DNA of 64,000 nucleotides from Panorpa germanica (GCA_963678705.1 OY783210.1:18105331-18169330), one strand, 5' to 3'; shown: positions 11,941-25,800, numbered from the stretch's first letter. Notes: generated by a model not told the origin, from the sequence alone. Program-made: numbers and translations.

Positions 11941-13029
11941 GACAAAGAATGAACTCACGAAATGATAAAACTATAAATGATCTAAAAAACTCACAATTAT
12001 TATAATACAACTAATGTGAGATATAACCTAGCTGTTGCAATCGCAGTAATATAAAAAAAACTTCATGGCGAATCACTTAAAAAATGATTGTAGCCACACA
12101 CTTTCAAAAGTTCGTTTCGAGTCAAATTAACCGGCCACGACTCTCTGGGAACAAACTTTGACATGGTCCTGCCGATTCAAATGCAGACTAAATTTTTACG
12201 GTTTACAAACCGTTTTCTTGGATGACAAGTGACAATTGAAGTTGGAAATAACTTAAAAACAAATGCCCTTTATAGACTTTAAAGAAAAACTTATAACGTA
12301 CTTTTATAAATATTTGATATACGTGAAAACAAAACTACAATAGCAACAAAAAACTATGAAAGAGCATAAATAAGTAAAAAGTTTATTTAAAATTCATATG
12401 AAACATAGAGACGAGACAGAACAAGTTTTGTTCTTAGTTTTAATACGTAAGTAACGAATACTTACTTGCATACGTTTGTACTACGTACATGTTACTCTAA
12501 ATTGTGATATCATATATTTATAATTACAAGAGCGTTTCCAGTATTTTATTATGCAGAGTTCAGCTCTTAAACCCTCCATGGAGTTCTCTAGTTTACTCGT
12601 GAACTATTCTCGTAAATGCCATTTGTTTTGTTGGAGCTGTATAATTGCACAAACATGCTCCCCAAGGTCTGTAGATTTACCTATTTCTTACCATGTTATT
12701 CTTGCAGACAGCACAGAAAACATGACATCATATACTGGTGCATATAAAATGTATCAACTTATGTAAATTATCTTATTGCATGGACATTTTTTAAATTTGA
12801 AATGAGTCGCAGTTAACACTGCTAATTCATTGGGAACACACTGTCATTCTTGAGAAAATATCCCGGGGGTGGTAGTTACATTTTCTGGGTTTAGTTGTTA
12901 TCAAGTTCAATTGATTAAGTAGATATACTCGTATTTTCGTAGATTTATTTATTTGCATTGACTTTTATTCGCCATAGACACCATCAAACATTTTTTATAC
13001 ATATTTAACATTTTATAATTCTATTTTAC
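11941..13029. other. Non-coding stretch with one weak exon-like site
   Basis: On the minus strand near 12720 an ATG-started frame (MFSVLSAR) runs into ATG|GTAAGAA. This could be a first exon but has no other support. No repeat was recognised. Confidence 0.35.
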
Positions 13030-13486
13030 AATTTACTAAGTAATAACAGGAAAAGTTTTATTCACATCTAATATTTCACTATTGAATTTTGATTTTTCTA
13101 AACTATAATTTATGAATTCAAATATAATATGATCCAAAGTTCCTTCTTCACCTATCTTGACATCTATCATCAGATTTAATATTAGTTTTGTACAGGTGAG
13201 CTGGAGTTTTACAATGATTACTTTTGATTCTGATTATAGTTGATATAATTTTGCGGGACTCATTTCTGAACCATCTTTTCTTACTTAAATTTGGATGTAA
13301 CATATAATAATCTCTTCCTTTTAACTGACTTTTGTTAATGAAATCTTGATTTTTCAAATTGAAGTTTAATTTTTTGATTATATTAAAAATTTCATATGAA
13401 GGTAATTTCACTTTCATCTCAATTTCCAAATTTATCGATTCCTTTGCTAATTTATCCGTAATTTCATAAATAACATAAATTTGATG
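13030..13486 (-). pseudogene. Non-LTR retrotransposon relic: RNase H end plus C-terminal tail
   Basis: Translated on the minus strand, the 5' part reads YEITDKLAKES, which matches the end of an RNase H domain (family pattern GNE.ADKLAKE, with the Asp retained). It is followed by RKIISTIIRIKSNHCKTPAH, the region after RNase H in I/R1/Jockey-type elements. After a small frame disruption near 13155 the sequence resumes with EEGTLDHIIFE, matching the CG-e-eT-dHilfeC tail. Everything upstream (endonuclease, reverse transcriptase) is missing, so this is a 5'-truncated LINE relic and not a host gene. Confidence 0.65.
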
Positions 13487-13529
13487 GTATTATTTTTAGT
13501 TATTATTATTTATTTATTTATTAGATACT

Positions 13530-13620
13530 ATACACAATACTATAAAAACTTTCACATAATAGAAAGTCATTGGTGATAGGACTCAGCATCGGAAATAAGC
13601 CGAAGTTAAATAAAAAAATA
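13530..13620 (+). mobile_element. SINE/LINE 3' tail
   Basis: The core ggtgataggactcagcatcg, followed by gaaataagccgaagttaaat and an A-rich end, is nearly identical to the 3' tail of the SINE at 60131-60401. The tRNA-like head is absent. It lies just downstream, on the opposite strand, of the LINE relic at 13030-13486, but nothing shows that the two are linked. Confidence 0.7.
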
Positions 13621-16600
13621 TTTAAGTGCTTGGTAATAGTGTTATATCATTTGGTATAGATTATACCAAAGCCTTATTATATATGATTCTATTTTAATAT
13701 GACTACAATCAATAGTACAACAAACACTGTTCCAGCTATATAATGAAAATTTATTATACAGATAAATAATTAAAAAATTTACACATATTTTGCTATAGAT
13801 TTGGCTTGCATTTTTTCAAGGAAATCTTTCTATTTATAGCAGAAAAAAATGTTTAAACTATATTTTATATTATTTTATGTGACTTTTATCTATCTATTAT
13901 TTCGCCCGACCAATTATCCAGCTAAACAGCAGCTAAAATGTAAATATTACATTAAATACTGATAAATAAGAAGCAGTAAACTAAAAAATGTAATTTACTT
14001 GCTGCAATACAAGAAACATATTGCAGTCTAAGTGTAGTACATAACAAATGATATTTTGAAAAAAAATTATATATATATATATATATATACTTGCACAAAT
14101 ATGTGTTGCAGATACACTTTTGGAATAAACAGCTAGAAATATATTAAGATAAGCACGAAAAACTATTTCTAACATTTAAAAGACAACTGAAACTCTTTAA
14201 AACAATCCTTCTCTTCTAAGATAACCTAAAATGCGATAAAACAAACTAGTGTTCACGTAGAGTCAATCATGTTCCAGTACAAATTGTTTTGGAAATGTTA
14301 TCTCCTAAAGCTACGGCCACTACGACGTAGCACATAGTTTGTTCGTGAGTCTAGTTTTAAACGAATTAAATATAGCTGAATAAAAAATCAATGCATTTTT
14401 ATCATTGCTGGGACTTTGCTAAACAAGTATTCTGCCTTAAGAATTAAGAGAAAATAAGAGAATAATCTTACACAAACAATTAGTGTAGTCTCTTAATCTC
14501 CCAGACAACAAATTGAAGTAATAACACTAAATCTTTCTCGATAATTGTAGATTACTTTGTAATTAATGTTTTTAGAACATTTATATATATATATATAAAT
14601 ATTACACGGACTTCAAATTAATTTCAATGGTAGAAATTGGTTTAAATATGAACAACAATTTATATCACATGTTAAATACACGTATTAACATATAAATAGA
14701 AATACACGTACAATGCAAATAATAGAGTTAAATAAATATTTGATTTAGAATTAAATGTCTCTATTATTTAGATTATTTTATGGTTATTGCATTTAGTTTT
14801 CGTTAATGTTTACATATACTGAGTAATAATATTTGTTTTGTGGTAAATATTGCGTTAAATTCATAATTATTATGAATATTATATATTGAAATGATCATAA
14901 TTTGATTTTATAGTTGATATTTCTATTTATTTCATGTGTTATTTATTCGTTAGAAATTTTGTGTAGTGTATTATTTGGGACACTTTTATTATTGAACCAG
15001 AAAGAGTGTGCATAGCTAGTAAGGCGTTTGTAAACACTATAAGTGAGTTTTATGCCGATTTCAACAACTTAGGTTATATTCTAAGAATCTCTTTGTACCT
15101 TATCGGTTAGGGATGCTAAATTTTGGTCATAGCGTCCTATAATTACCCTTATAATTTTCATAGTGATTAGAAGATTTACTTATTCATTTTATTTCTTCTG
15201 AATACGATTACTTTCTCCTTTTTTATTTCTTGTTTGGTCTTTACCGCGACTCTTATAATGCAACGATTTTCTTAGATTACTGTATATACTTAGCAAGATG
15301 TCAGTAGATATTCTACTGTAATCTGAACGCCACTCTACACACATACGTAAACTCATAACTTTTATTATAAATTGCAAAAATATGTAAATATTTATATGTA
15401 GTTTGAAGTTCTTGTTATTCTAACCTAATATAAAATATACAGACTAAAAAATATTATAGATGTATTTTAGACCCAGAAAATTTTGTAATTAAATAATAAC
15501 AAAATACACTATTTCATTTATAAATACACTATATATTCCACTGGTGTTATATTTATATAAAGTCTTTCCATTTACAGTTTATATATAAAAATCTAGCAAG
15601 AAAATAAAAAAAGCGAATTAAATCCGACAAACACAATTTGTTCCATACGTGTAAGTAGACTAGTAAGTAGAGTTGAACTAGATGAGAGTAGATGTCCGTC
15701 CGGACGTTTCCTCGTTTTCCTTTTTGTATTGTGTCCTGAATTGATATAGTTTACTTTCCCACATCACGGAAAAAGGTAAGAAAAAAAATAATGTTGCTAA
15801 TGAATTTGATGATGATTGATATAGTGTATGTACAAGGGTTTATGTGGTGAGCTGCTTCCTGGCGGTGACTGTGTGGTATTAATATAGTAATACTATCGTA
15901 TAGGAAAAGCAAAGAAATAGGGAAAACGAGCGAGTATATGGAGGTGTTCGTGGAAAATTATTTTTCTTGTATTGTGAAAAATATGTAATGTCAAAGACAG
16001 ATCATGAATTAGATGAAATGTTATTTTCTAACTGTAATAGAATAATATACATTCGTGATGTAGGAAGTGTTAATTACAGAATGAGTATGTCATTATTTTC
16101 TGTTGTTATTAGAAACAAAAAGACAAAGGGAAAACGTGTAGAATGTTACGGTTATAGAAGAATAAGATCTTAAGAGTTAATCAACTAGTGAAATAAATAT
16201 TGCTTGCATAAAATGATGCCGAACAATTGCGCTGAGGTGTGCGCTCTTCACAGCGCACGTAGCGCATGTAGGAAGACCAACAACCGAAATATAAATTACA
16301 CTAGATTTAACCACCGTCGCAAACGACGACTGTCTTTTGTGTGTGATTTGAATTTCATTTCAAATTTTAATTCCATTTTTAAATTGAAATATTTAACTCG
16401 TTCTGTATTAATTTTAAGTATAATAACAAATAATTTTTCATATAAACTGACTACAAAAATATATTTTTTTCAACAAAATCAAAAATATTTTCAATTTATT
16501 CGTTTTTTTGATCAATTTCTTTTTCGATTTGTAAATTAGGTACCAAAGTTAGTCTATATAAAGAATTTCAACTTTCTAGCACAATTTTTACCCTCGACAT

Positions 16601-16633
16601 AAACCACATATTATATTTTTTTTAATATTATAT
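13621..16633. other. A+T-rich non-coding stretch
   Basis: No gene was recognised. A TA run occupies about 14067-14090 and a shorter one about 14581-14598. GC-richer patches near 15690-15720, 15840-15880 and 16220-16330 contain no frame or splice pattern I would defend. Confidence 0.5.
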
Positions 16634-17000
16634 TCAGTTATTACACAATCCAAAATTTGAGCTTTCTCCAAAGTTCCCTACCGGGCTCCCCAAATTTCTC
16701 AGGGCCCTTTTTATAAAATTTTGAATTTCTAAGTTTTGAAATATGTTTGCATTCAACAGCGTAATACACATGCAAAATTTCACCTTTCTATCTTTTACGA
16801 ATACAAAGTTATACAGCAAAAAAGGGCACAGATTTTTTCCCGTTTTTCTAAAATTACCGGTTTCCAGGCAATTCAGGGTAAAATCCGCGGATGCCAAAAG
16901 TCTTAGAATATTTTTCTCTACGAAATAGGAAATTTTCAAAAATTTCCCATAAGCCGTTTTCGAGCACCATACAATATTCAGTACCAAACATACAAACATA
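16634..17000 (-). other. Possible dispersed repeat containing a 121-codon frame
   Basis: An uninterrupted minus-strand frame spans this segment, but its protein (Cys, Phe and Asn rich) matches nothing I know. The plus-strand text ends in agccgttttcgagc and caaacatacaaacatag, phrases typical of insect non-LTR 3' tails from general knowledge. I favour an old repeat over a gene; a genome-wide copy count would decide. Confidence 0.35.
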
Positions 17001-18135
17001 GAAACGTATAAGAATCACCTGGAATATTATAATATAGGTACATGTTAAAATGAACTTTTAAAAATAACGTATATTAAAGTATTATTTGAAAAGAGAATTA
17101 TCTACTTAATCTCTTAAAGGTAAAACAGTTTTATCTTTGTTTATATTTTCCAACGTTTCATTTCAGTTCGTATAAATTAACACATTTACGATAAGGAAGC
17201 AAATTTCCAGTGTTTAAATATTCATTAAAAACAAATTGTGTCATTCGAAAGTTTTCTTTTTATAAGCTCTCGCTAACGGGAAATCCTTGTTTCCTTAAGT
17301 ACGTAGTAATTGGTATCACAAAATCGCTAAAACAACTATAAAACTTTTATAGGTGAATTCTTAGAGTGAATACCTATAAGATACCATGAGGATATGGAGA
17401 GTCAGAAGTGTGGGTGGAAATTCGTGATGGCGCGACGGTATGCTGAATATGCAAGGAATTGAAAGATGACGTAACAACACTGAACTTAACTTCCGTGTAA
17501 GAGGACATGCATCAAATTAACAAGCTGTTCGTTCAATCAAAATTTATTTAGTCAAAGAGCATTAGGTACGACTTAAGGAAATAATTAGTTTAATAAATAT
17601 ACTATAATTATGTTAAATAACGTATAATTATTATATTTGTTTTTTAGCTAAGTGTAATTAGTTTAAGGATTTATTATTAGGTAGGTAATATTTCTAAATA
17701 GTACTTGAAAGATTTTAATAAACATTAAACCATAGGTAGAAACAACAAGGTTTAATGTGGGTCAAACTAATTTCTAGACATAACTATTTGGTTAATGATA
17801 ATTACTTAAGATAAGGGTTATGTGTCATCTGGATTAGTGATTAATTTTAATTAATAAGATTTCCTATAGACTATAAAAATCTAGTGATTCTTGAATCGCT
17901 TCCTCTCTCTTGCAAGTTTCTCTCTCATAGTGGAATACGTATTTTGTAGCCTCGGAAAAATTTAAATAAAGTTTCTTTTTTAATTTAATTTTTGAGTTTA
18001 TAATTTTTCTTTTTAAATCATAAAAGATACTTGTTAACTAAAGATACTTTAGTAATTAAGAAAACAGCCTTAGAGTAAAAATTTTATGGTATACTTTTTT
18101 ACAAATCTATTAAAAATTTAAAATAAAGATATGGG
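17001..18135. other. A+T-rich non-coding stretch
   Basis: There is a GC-richer patch around 17385-17520 but no supported frame, splice pair or repeat. Confidence 0.5.
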
Positions 18136-18300
18136 TATAGTTCAAATTACGAGAGTTCGGCGGCGACTCATACTTAAAACAAATTGTGGGGTATAAACTG
18201 CCGATATAACTAAAAAGCACTGACTCATTTATTTTTCTATAATGTTTATAGAAACGAATTAAGTATAAGTCACCGCCGAACTATCGTGATTTGGACTATA
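18136..18300. mobile_element. Complete inverted-repeat element with TA ends (Tc1/mariner-type MITE)
   Basis: The left end tatagttcaaattacgagag and the reverse complement of the right end, tatagtccaaatcacgatag, are followed on both sides by ttcggcgg-gact-atacttaa. This gives imperfect terminal repeats of about 42 bp. The element is about 165 bp, has no ORF and is bounded by TA, consistent with Tc1/mariner-type TA target duplication. Fragments of the same family lie at 223-332, 58263-58310 and 61597-61643. Confidence 0.75.
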
Positions 18301-19719
18301 ATAATTATATTTTCTATATACATTGCTAAAAAATATAATTAATTTTTTCCTTTCCCATCTACAACTGGGATTTAAACTTACATTTAGAGATCAATTGTTG
18401 TTTCAATGGTCAATTATATTTTATATAACATTAATGTAATATTTATGTAACATACGTTTAGAACAGAGTCAGGAACCATAATTAGCATTGATAAAAATTC
18501 AAGATTGTTATCTGTTTTATCAGATTAATTCGAAAAAAAATTGATATACAACGCATACGACGTGCGCGTATATGTATAGGTATATGTAGGCCTCGTAAAC
18601 ACATATTATTCAAACAATTTCAATTTAAATGTCAATATATATCTTTTCAAGTAACACAATTTATACCAAATACTTTTGTGAAAGAATAAAGTAGAAAAAA
18701 CCGAGAAGAATATAAAATAAACAAGACTACAGGACATTCAGATTCTATTATAGGACATTTCGCAGTCTATGGTCGTCAGGACTCAGGACATTCACTAGAT
18801 AGTTTACTTCCGGTTTGATGGTTCTGTATTTGACAGCAACAGGATGGTGATTATATTGTTGTAGCCTGCGTCACTAAATATTACGATGAAGTTGACAATA
18901 TTGAAGGAAAATCGGATTTGTAATTTGTCAATTATTTCTTAATACTATTTCTTGATTGTCTTTTTCTTAAAAATATTTTTTTAGTAACAATTTTTTGCTT
19001 AATTTGTACAAACAATTTCTACGGCTTAACTATTAAATGCAATATATTTAAAAGCATCTCTGTAATAATGATACATATTTTTAATTAAAAAAATAAATAT
19101 TTCTCTACCAAAAAAAAATGAGTTACTCTTAACTCCATGCATATATAACACGTGACATTTAAACAAAATGTTAAAAAAATAATTTTTTGTATTGAATATA
19201 TTTTTATGTGAATTTTGTTATTTTGTAGCTTCTCGTGTATATATACAAATTATTTTCATTTTGTTAAAAGACTAACTACTAAACATCGTTTTTTATTCAA
19301 CATAAAAAAAACAAGAGTTTAAAAACGGATGCTTTCAGTAATTACTTTATACTGCTGTTGAAATGGGTTCACATATTAACCGGTGGCGTTCAAAGTTCAT
19401 TTTCATTGATTTTACATGAAACAAGCGGAACAAAAATCACATACATGTTAACACAATGTATAGAAATAAATACATAAATTTATTCAATTAGCCGATAAGT
19501 CTGTCTTAAGATAAAACTGTTAGCGTTATATCTGATAAATCAGTGTACTGTCAGGATTAATTAGGATTTACTAATTACAACCCATAAATGTTTATAATAT
19601 TGGTAGAATATTATTTATAATCAAATATTACAACTGCAAGTGTTAAAGCGAAATATTTTTACCAGTATTTATATTTAAATCCTTATTTCTTTTCTCGTGT
19701 CTTTAGTGTGCTCTTATGT
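18301..19719. other. A+T-rich non-coding stretch
   Basis: The patch at 18720-18880 repeats aggacattca twice and has an ETS-like cttccgg. No supported gene was found. Confidence 0.5.
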
Positions 19720-20129
19720 CGGTTTCACACTAGAGAGACAGTTTTCAAAACAGTTTTGTTGCCAAAAAACAAAACAAAATCATGTATTGTTTTATTTTAA
19801 AACAGTTTTGTTGACAAAAAACAAAACAAAAACATGTTTCGTTTTATTCTAAAACAGTTCTGTTTTTCGAAAACAGAATGTTCACACTGAACAAACTGGT
19901 TTTGTTTTTAGTGTTTTTATGTGTGTCCCATAAAAATTATAAACACGATAAACAACAACTGACAAGCACAAATGTTCACAAAAAACAGAACTGCGTGTTC
20001 AAACGAAGCAGCAACAAACGACAAAAATGTTTTAAGAACTGTCTCTTTGGTGTAAACATGGGTGTTTTTGTTCAGAAAAACAAGTTTTTGTTCGTGTTTT
20101 ATTAAACTGTCTCTCTGGTGTGAAAGCGG
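19720..20129. mobile_element. Inverted-repeat element, family 2 (copy 1), about 410 bp
   Basis: The ends cggtttcacactagagagac and (reverse complement of the right end) ccgctttcacaccagagaga define the terminal repeats. The interior is rich in cagttttgttg and aaaaacaaaacaaaa modules. A unit of about 60 bp is duplicated near 19741-19855, and copy 2 at 29509-29891 has only one of these. The 75-codon frame inside is shared in part with copy 2 because the DNA is shared; it is not evidence of a gene. Confidence 0.8.
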
Positions 20130-22796
20130 TATTAGTTAACAACCCATTTGAAACTATTTTCACCTTACAATTCTTAGAAAGATATATCAAAAAATAATTC
20201 AAGAGCTGATATCTTTAATTTTCATGATACACTATACCTTTCTCCAGACAAGTTCGAGTCTAATGCATATTTACTTTACACTGCCTACAGAAAGCATTAT
20301 CTATTCTGATCCAACGATAGATGCTTATAGTATACATCATGACTTGTTCTATTTATTTGCAAGGCAGCTAGGCCAGACACTGAGGCGACTGACACAACTG
20401 ACACTACATACATATATATCTATATCTATATATACCTTAAACTATCTCACTACACTACCTGTAGCCTAGCACGTTTCCTATTGGCTCATCGAGTAATAGG
20501 CTACAACGTATTGTCATACCCAATACATTCTACGACTGACCTAGCCATACAAGACATAGATTCAATACATGCATACATAGTTCTATATGTGTACTTCTGA
20601 ATCCAATATAGTCTACGAACCAATATCAAATATTCATTGGCGTAGCGGTACGCTACGGGCAGCGTAGCGATGCTACAACTGTAGTTCTATGTTCAAATTA
20701 TATGGAAAGTATCGTTTATTATCATAGTATGTAATAATATAATTATCGATAAAATAATTTTGTATGAAAATGGATACTTATGATAATGAAAAAAATGTTG
20801 CAAGTTACTGTTATCGTATATTTCTTCTAGATAAAATTGTGTGATAAATTAAAATTAGATTTAATAATAACAAATAAGCCTTTAGTAGGGTAGCACAATA
20901 TTTATATTTTTACGAAAGATTAAGTATTAATTTACATTATTGAAATATCTATTTATTAAATCAAAATTTTTATTGTTGAATGTTTGGAAAGCTCTAATTT
21001 TACTCGGTGAATAATTTAGCCGCTCATTTAATGTTCTTTATGTCTCTATATTAGGTTAACATTATGTTCTCAACACCTCACAGTTAAACGCCGTGTTCCG
21101 TAAACATTTCCTTTAGGTATAACGACTTCCTGTGTATTATCGGAACATTACATGGTAGAGATTAGTCAATATTTATACACCTGTATTATCTTTAAGCTTT
21201 TTTTTATTATTAAATAACTAGAGCTTTTATTAAATGATTATCAGCGAATATTACATATAAAAATAATAGTTTAAAAAAATATTGTTTTACTTTTACAATA
21301 TAAATATATGAAAACATGTTAAGGATATAATAATTATTATATTTTTCTGTTTTATAGGTTATTTAACCTTCTTGCCATAAAAGTATAAAAGTAAACTCGT
21401 AGTTTATTTATAGTATATATCAATTACATTCTTAATAATTAATTTACAACTAAGGATTGCGTAATTTTTCATAGCAAAGGGTGAATGTAGCGATAAGAAA
21501 CCGTAGAATTTACCTGTACAGGTAAATTGTTCAGGCAAACTTGTCAAGTAAATTGTTAAGTTTTGATATAAGCGTTGCGTAATGCCTGAGTAATGATTTA
21601 ATAATTTGGTAATAGAACTTATCATCGGCATTTTGCGGATTTGAAGTTTTTATTACAAAAATATTTATTTTGCTTAGATATTTTGAAACAGTATTACTGA
21701 TAAAATCAAAAACCATATTTTCTATGACCTTTTATAACAGAACTAAACAAATTCTATATACACTACTATTTATTTTATTTTAAAACAAAATTTTAACTTT
21801 CCCGCGAAAATTAGTGCAACGTGTACTGAACTACTAATACAAATTTCAGCAGTAAATGAAAAAACTGATTTAATTAGAAAGTTGAACACATCATAACTAT
21901 ACAATTATTTGTTTTTAAATTTATTTTATTTTCAAATCCCAATTAAAATAACTTTGATATTGAAAATATTATTAAAAGTTGTTCCATTAAAAATTAAAAA
22001 AAATATATATTCCGACACTTTTATTTGGATTTAAAGTTCTATTTTCGAGCGATAGATGTCACACTGGAACTTGTCGGCCGCCTACTTTTATATAAAAATA
22101 CTGGGAAAAATTTATCAATGACGTCATTTGGAAATCCGCTCGCTTTCTTTATCGCTTGCCTTCACTTCCACGTTTTTTACGATAAATCTAATGCGTTTGA
22201 TGCTAGCCATGCGAACCTGTGAACACCTACCTTTACTACTAGAAAATTTTAACTGGTAAATTAACCTACAATTCAATTTTTAATAATATTAATACTATTC
22301 AAAAATATTAAGTGTTTGTTACGATATTTTATATTAAAACGAATATTTCAGATTGAATTGAAAAACAATCATTTTCTTTTTTGTAAAATACTAAGTGGGT
22401 GGTTTGAAAGAACCTTTAAATATAAAAATGTTCCGTCTATGCACTATATACATTTACGTATGTTGATATATCTATATATTATCTATATGTATATGGTTTT
22501 ATTCATAATACAAAGGAGGTGAAGTTACCTACATAGGCTTTCCTCCACGTAGTTCATAACAGAACATATATGTATTAATATAGGAAGGTATTTGCCACTG
22601 TGAAACCTTACAATATTGTATAGCTATACGTACGAGTATAGCTTCTCTATTCATCTGTGGCTCTCAAAAGTTTTCGAACAATTATATGTTTATATCAGAT
22701 CTTAAGATATTCATATAGGTATAAGAAAAACTTGTTGAACATAAAAGTAAAAATTCTTTTAAAAGCTTATAAATTGAGTACTTAAGGTGTATTGTT
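20130..22796. other. Non-coding stretch with a palindromic GC cluster
   Basis: Between about 20639 and 20680 the sequence gcgtagcggtacgctacggg and the adjacent cagcgtagcgatgctac form overlapping palindromes around GTAGC/GCTAC. A GC-richer segment at about 22040-22210 contains no convincing splice or coding signal. The rest is A+T-rich. Confidence 0.45.
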
Positions 22797-22889
22797 ATGG
22801 AAAGGACACTTCATGTGGATTCTGGCGGTGATGGAGCCTCCGGTATACCCAGGATGCAAGAACCCATCACGCTGGACAAACTAAACTAA
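22797..22889 (+). CDS. Candidate short coding exon or small ORF (30 codons), strand uncertain
   Basis: A sharply GC-richer island opens with ATG and stays in frame to TAA at 22887-22889. It contains VDSGGDGASGIPRMQEP and LDKLN. A GTAAAA follows directly after the stop. On the minus strand the same island reads LSSVMGSCILGIPEAPSPPE after an acceptor-like acttttacttag and then meets a stop, so it could instead be a terminal exon on that strand. The composition argues for a functional or formerly functional segment. I recognise no family. Confidence 0.33.
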   Translation: MERTLHVDSGGDGASGIPRMQEPITLDKLN

Positions 22890-25800
22890 GTAAAAGTACG
22901 TTATTTTAACAAAATGATCTTGGTAGACAGAATTGCTTGTAGAAAATTATAGTTGCTTGCAATACAAGTGTTTTGAAGCATACACTGTAATAAGTTGATT
23001 TTTTACTTTGCCGAAAACAACAGCTAGTGTAGAAAGGTCAATCACTGAACTGAAACTAATTAACCCGACGTCTGTATGGTAGAAAATTAGTACAAATACT
23101 GTATTAGTGGGTCAAGATTACCCGGATATTGAACGGTATCTGATTTCTACCGTTTCAATTCAAGGATGTATCTATTTAACGAGATAAATGATTCCTAAAT
23201 TATTATATTTTGGTGGAAAACAATAATAAACGACCCATATTAGGAACGAAAAGACTATTACATCTATACGCGCGTTTGAAAACATACCGAGTCATTATGA
23301 CCCAACCTGGCTAACGCCGAGTTAGAGATAATAAAAGAAATACTATGAGCCGAAATAAAAGCTGCATAAATGATTGCAAAAGAATTAATATGTGAAATTG
23401 CAAATATGAAAGTCTGAAGAAAAGAGTTTTAAATTGCAAATGCAGCATAATCTGGATATAACGGCTTTCTGTATAACAGATTATGGATAGAACGAACAAC
23501 ACTTTTGATCCACGTTAGAATTAAAATTTAGCACTGGGATGATTTCCACGAAAAACTCATCTATAAGGTTAATATTTATATTTTTTAAATTATCTTTCCC
23601 GCCAATCTGTCCGTTATACGATCTGTATTTTCCCTAACTTTTTTTTATTGCGTGTTAACGTAATGTGCGTAATATTTTTATTTTCTGTTGTTTACTTTTT
23701 AAATATATTTACAAAATAAAATTTTTGGTGTGTTTTTTTGTTGTTATAATCCAAAACAGCAGAGTGCGGATGGAAGGCCACTTTTATCTCTATTTTGGCA
23801 CAGCTCGCACATATACCTAACCGCTTTCCTTGGTCAATCAATTGAGAACTGGATATGTCCAATGGATATATCTTCATCCTACACGTTTATCTACGCATCA
23901 TAAATATTGTTAATCACATTATTGATAAATGCGTTTACGTGTCAATGTCAACAAACTAAAAACACCTCTAAAATATAGTATTATCTTAAAAAATACAAAG
24001 TTTAGAACATTTGTTATGTTAAAATATTTTTTAATTAATTTTCTGTTGTTTTACAAACTTATAAATCTCAATATTCTTGGAATAACTGACACCATATTTT
24101 AAGCTACGCTGGTTTTGGTTCTGGATGTTGGTATTGGTGTGAAAGAAAATAGGCTGGCTACAGTTATTTCGTAATATATAAAAGAAATAGCACAGTACTT
24201 GCCACGGAACAAACCGTTCTATATTCTAGTGTAGATCAACACATATCTTACTATATTATGCCTCTTTCATAACACCAATATTATACTGGTGTTTGTTTAA
24301 ATATTTTATCAAAACTAATATATCATATCTTCAGTGAAAATCTGAGGAATTAAAAAACAAAATCAAGAAAATAGAAATTTTAATTTATTTCTTTAGTTAT
24401 TACACAAAAACGCAGCTAGAATAACATTTTGTACTGTACTTTATTTGCAGGCTATGTTACTCTTGTAATCGCAATTATAGATAGTCCCGTTCCTTAGGAA
24501 CCGCGAGTTTCGCAAATAGAAAAAGGCGGCAAATTCAAAAAGGCAATTTGCAAAGAAATTGAAAGACAAAATAAATTTAAATGCAGTGACTTTTCCAGTA
24601 ACTGTTGCAGTAAAAGTAAGAAATATCAATGTTCTTTAACAAAATTATCATATTTCTCTTAAACCAATTTCACTTGTGTTATTAATTTGAATATATTGAT
24701 TATTATTTACTTAAAAATGAATAATTCTGTCGTTTATTCATCTATAAAAATATTAATAATAGTAAAACAAGCAATGTAACACAGAATTTAATGGCAAATT
24801 AATTTCAATAACGTTTTTTCCTTATTAATTGCAGTAATATAACAATCGATCACAATGTATCACAGTATATGGTATTAATAAATGAAGTAGAATTAAACAA
24901 TATATATTTATTAATAACAATTTACAACAAAATCATATTTCAGTGTGTCAGTTTGGTTCACTGCTGTTGACAGCGCTAACCCACCAAATCGCCATTGTTA
25001 TCATAAATTGCAAGTGAATCAATATAAATTGCTATGCTTTATGAATTTACTCCAGCGGTATTGTTATTTTAAATTGGTTGTGACATTGTTGTACCGTTTG
25101 CCATTTGCCCTTTGTTATTTGTATTGAATTTCATAAAGTTATAATTTATGTTTGTTTTCAATGCAATTTTATATTTCATTTCTCAATATTCTTTGAAACA
25201 CAACAACTGATAAATGTACATCTACATTATATACTTGCAAAATATAAATATACATGTAAAAGTCTTATTTTATTTACATAAAAAAACTTATGTGAAAGAT
25301 TTACAACGTAATATTTTATGTAATATTTACATTTAGTGATGCGGATGAATATATCAAGTCAAACGTCCCATATGTGGTACAATGAGATTAAGAAATAATA
25401 TTAAAGAACACCCTATTTTCAAACTGAAATGCTTTTCAAAAAAAAAAAAAAACTTCTTCAGCCTATTAACAGAAAAAGCACAAAATATATATAAACATTG
25501 TTTTCCACTTTCCACACATTTTAAAGTCGTTTTCCTCAAGGAATAAATGTAAGCCAGTAGGTATACTATATATTTTATTGATAAGAGATAAAAAACACGT
25601 GTGTAACGTTATCTCAGATGAAGGTGCCAGTACCTACTCTACTCGTATTCAGCTAAGGGTCAACTTTGTGGTAATGGCATGACAGAAATAGTGATGATAG
25701 AGTGAGAAAGGTAATACTCTAGGAAAGGTCATAATGTCTGACAATTTGGGGTCAAAAGGTTGTTACAGCTATATACAGTAACCCATGTATTACTGCGTAA

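Noticed and set aside
19878-20105. 75-codon frame with a similar protein at 29617-29820
   Set aside because: The similarity is explained by two copies of the same inverted-repeat element, not by conserved protein.
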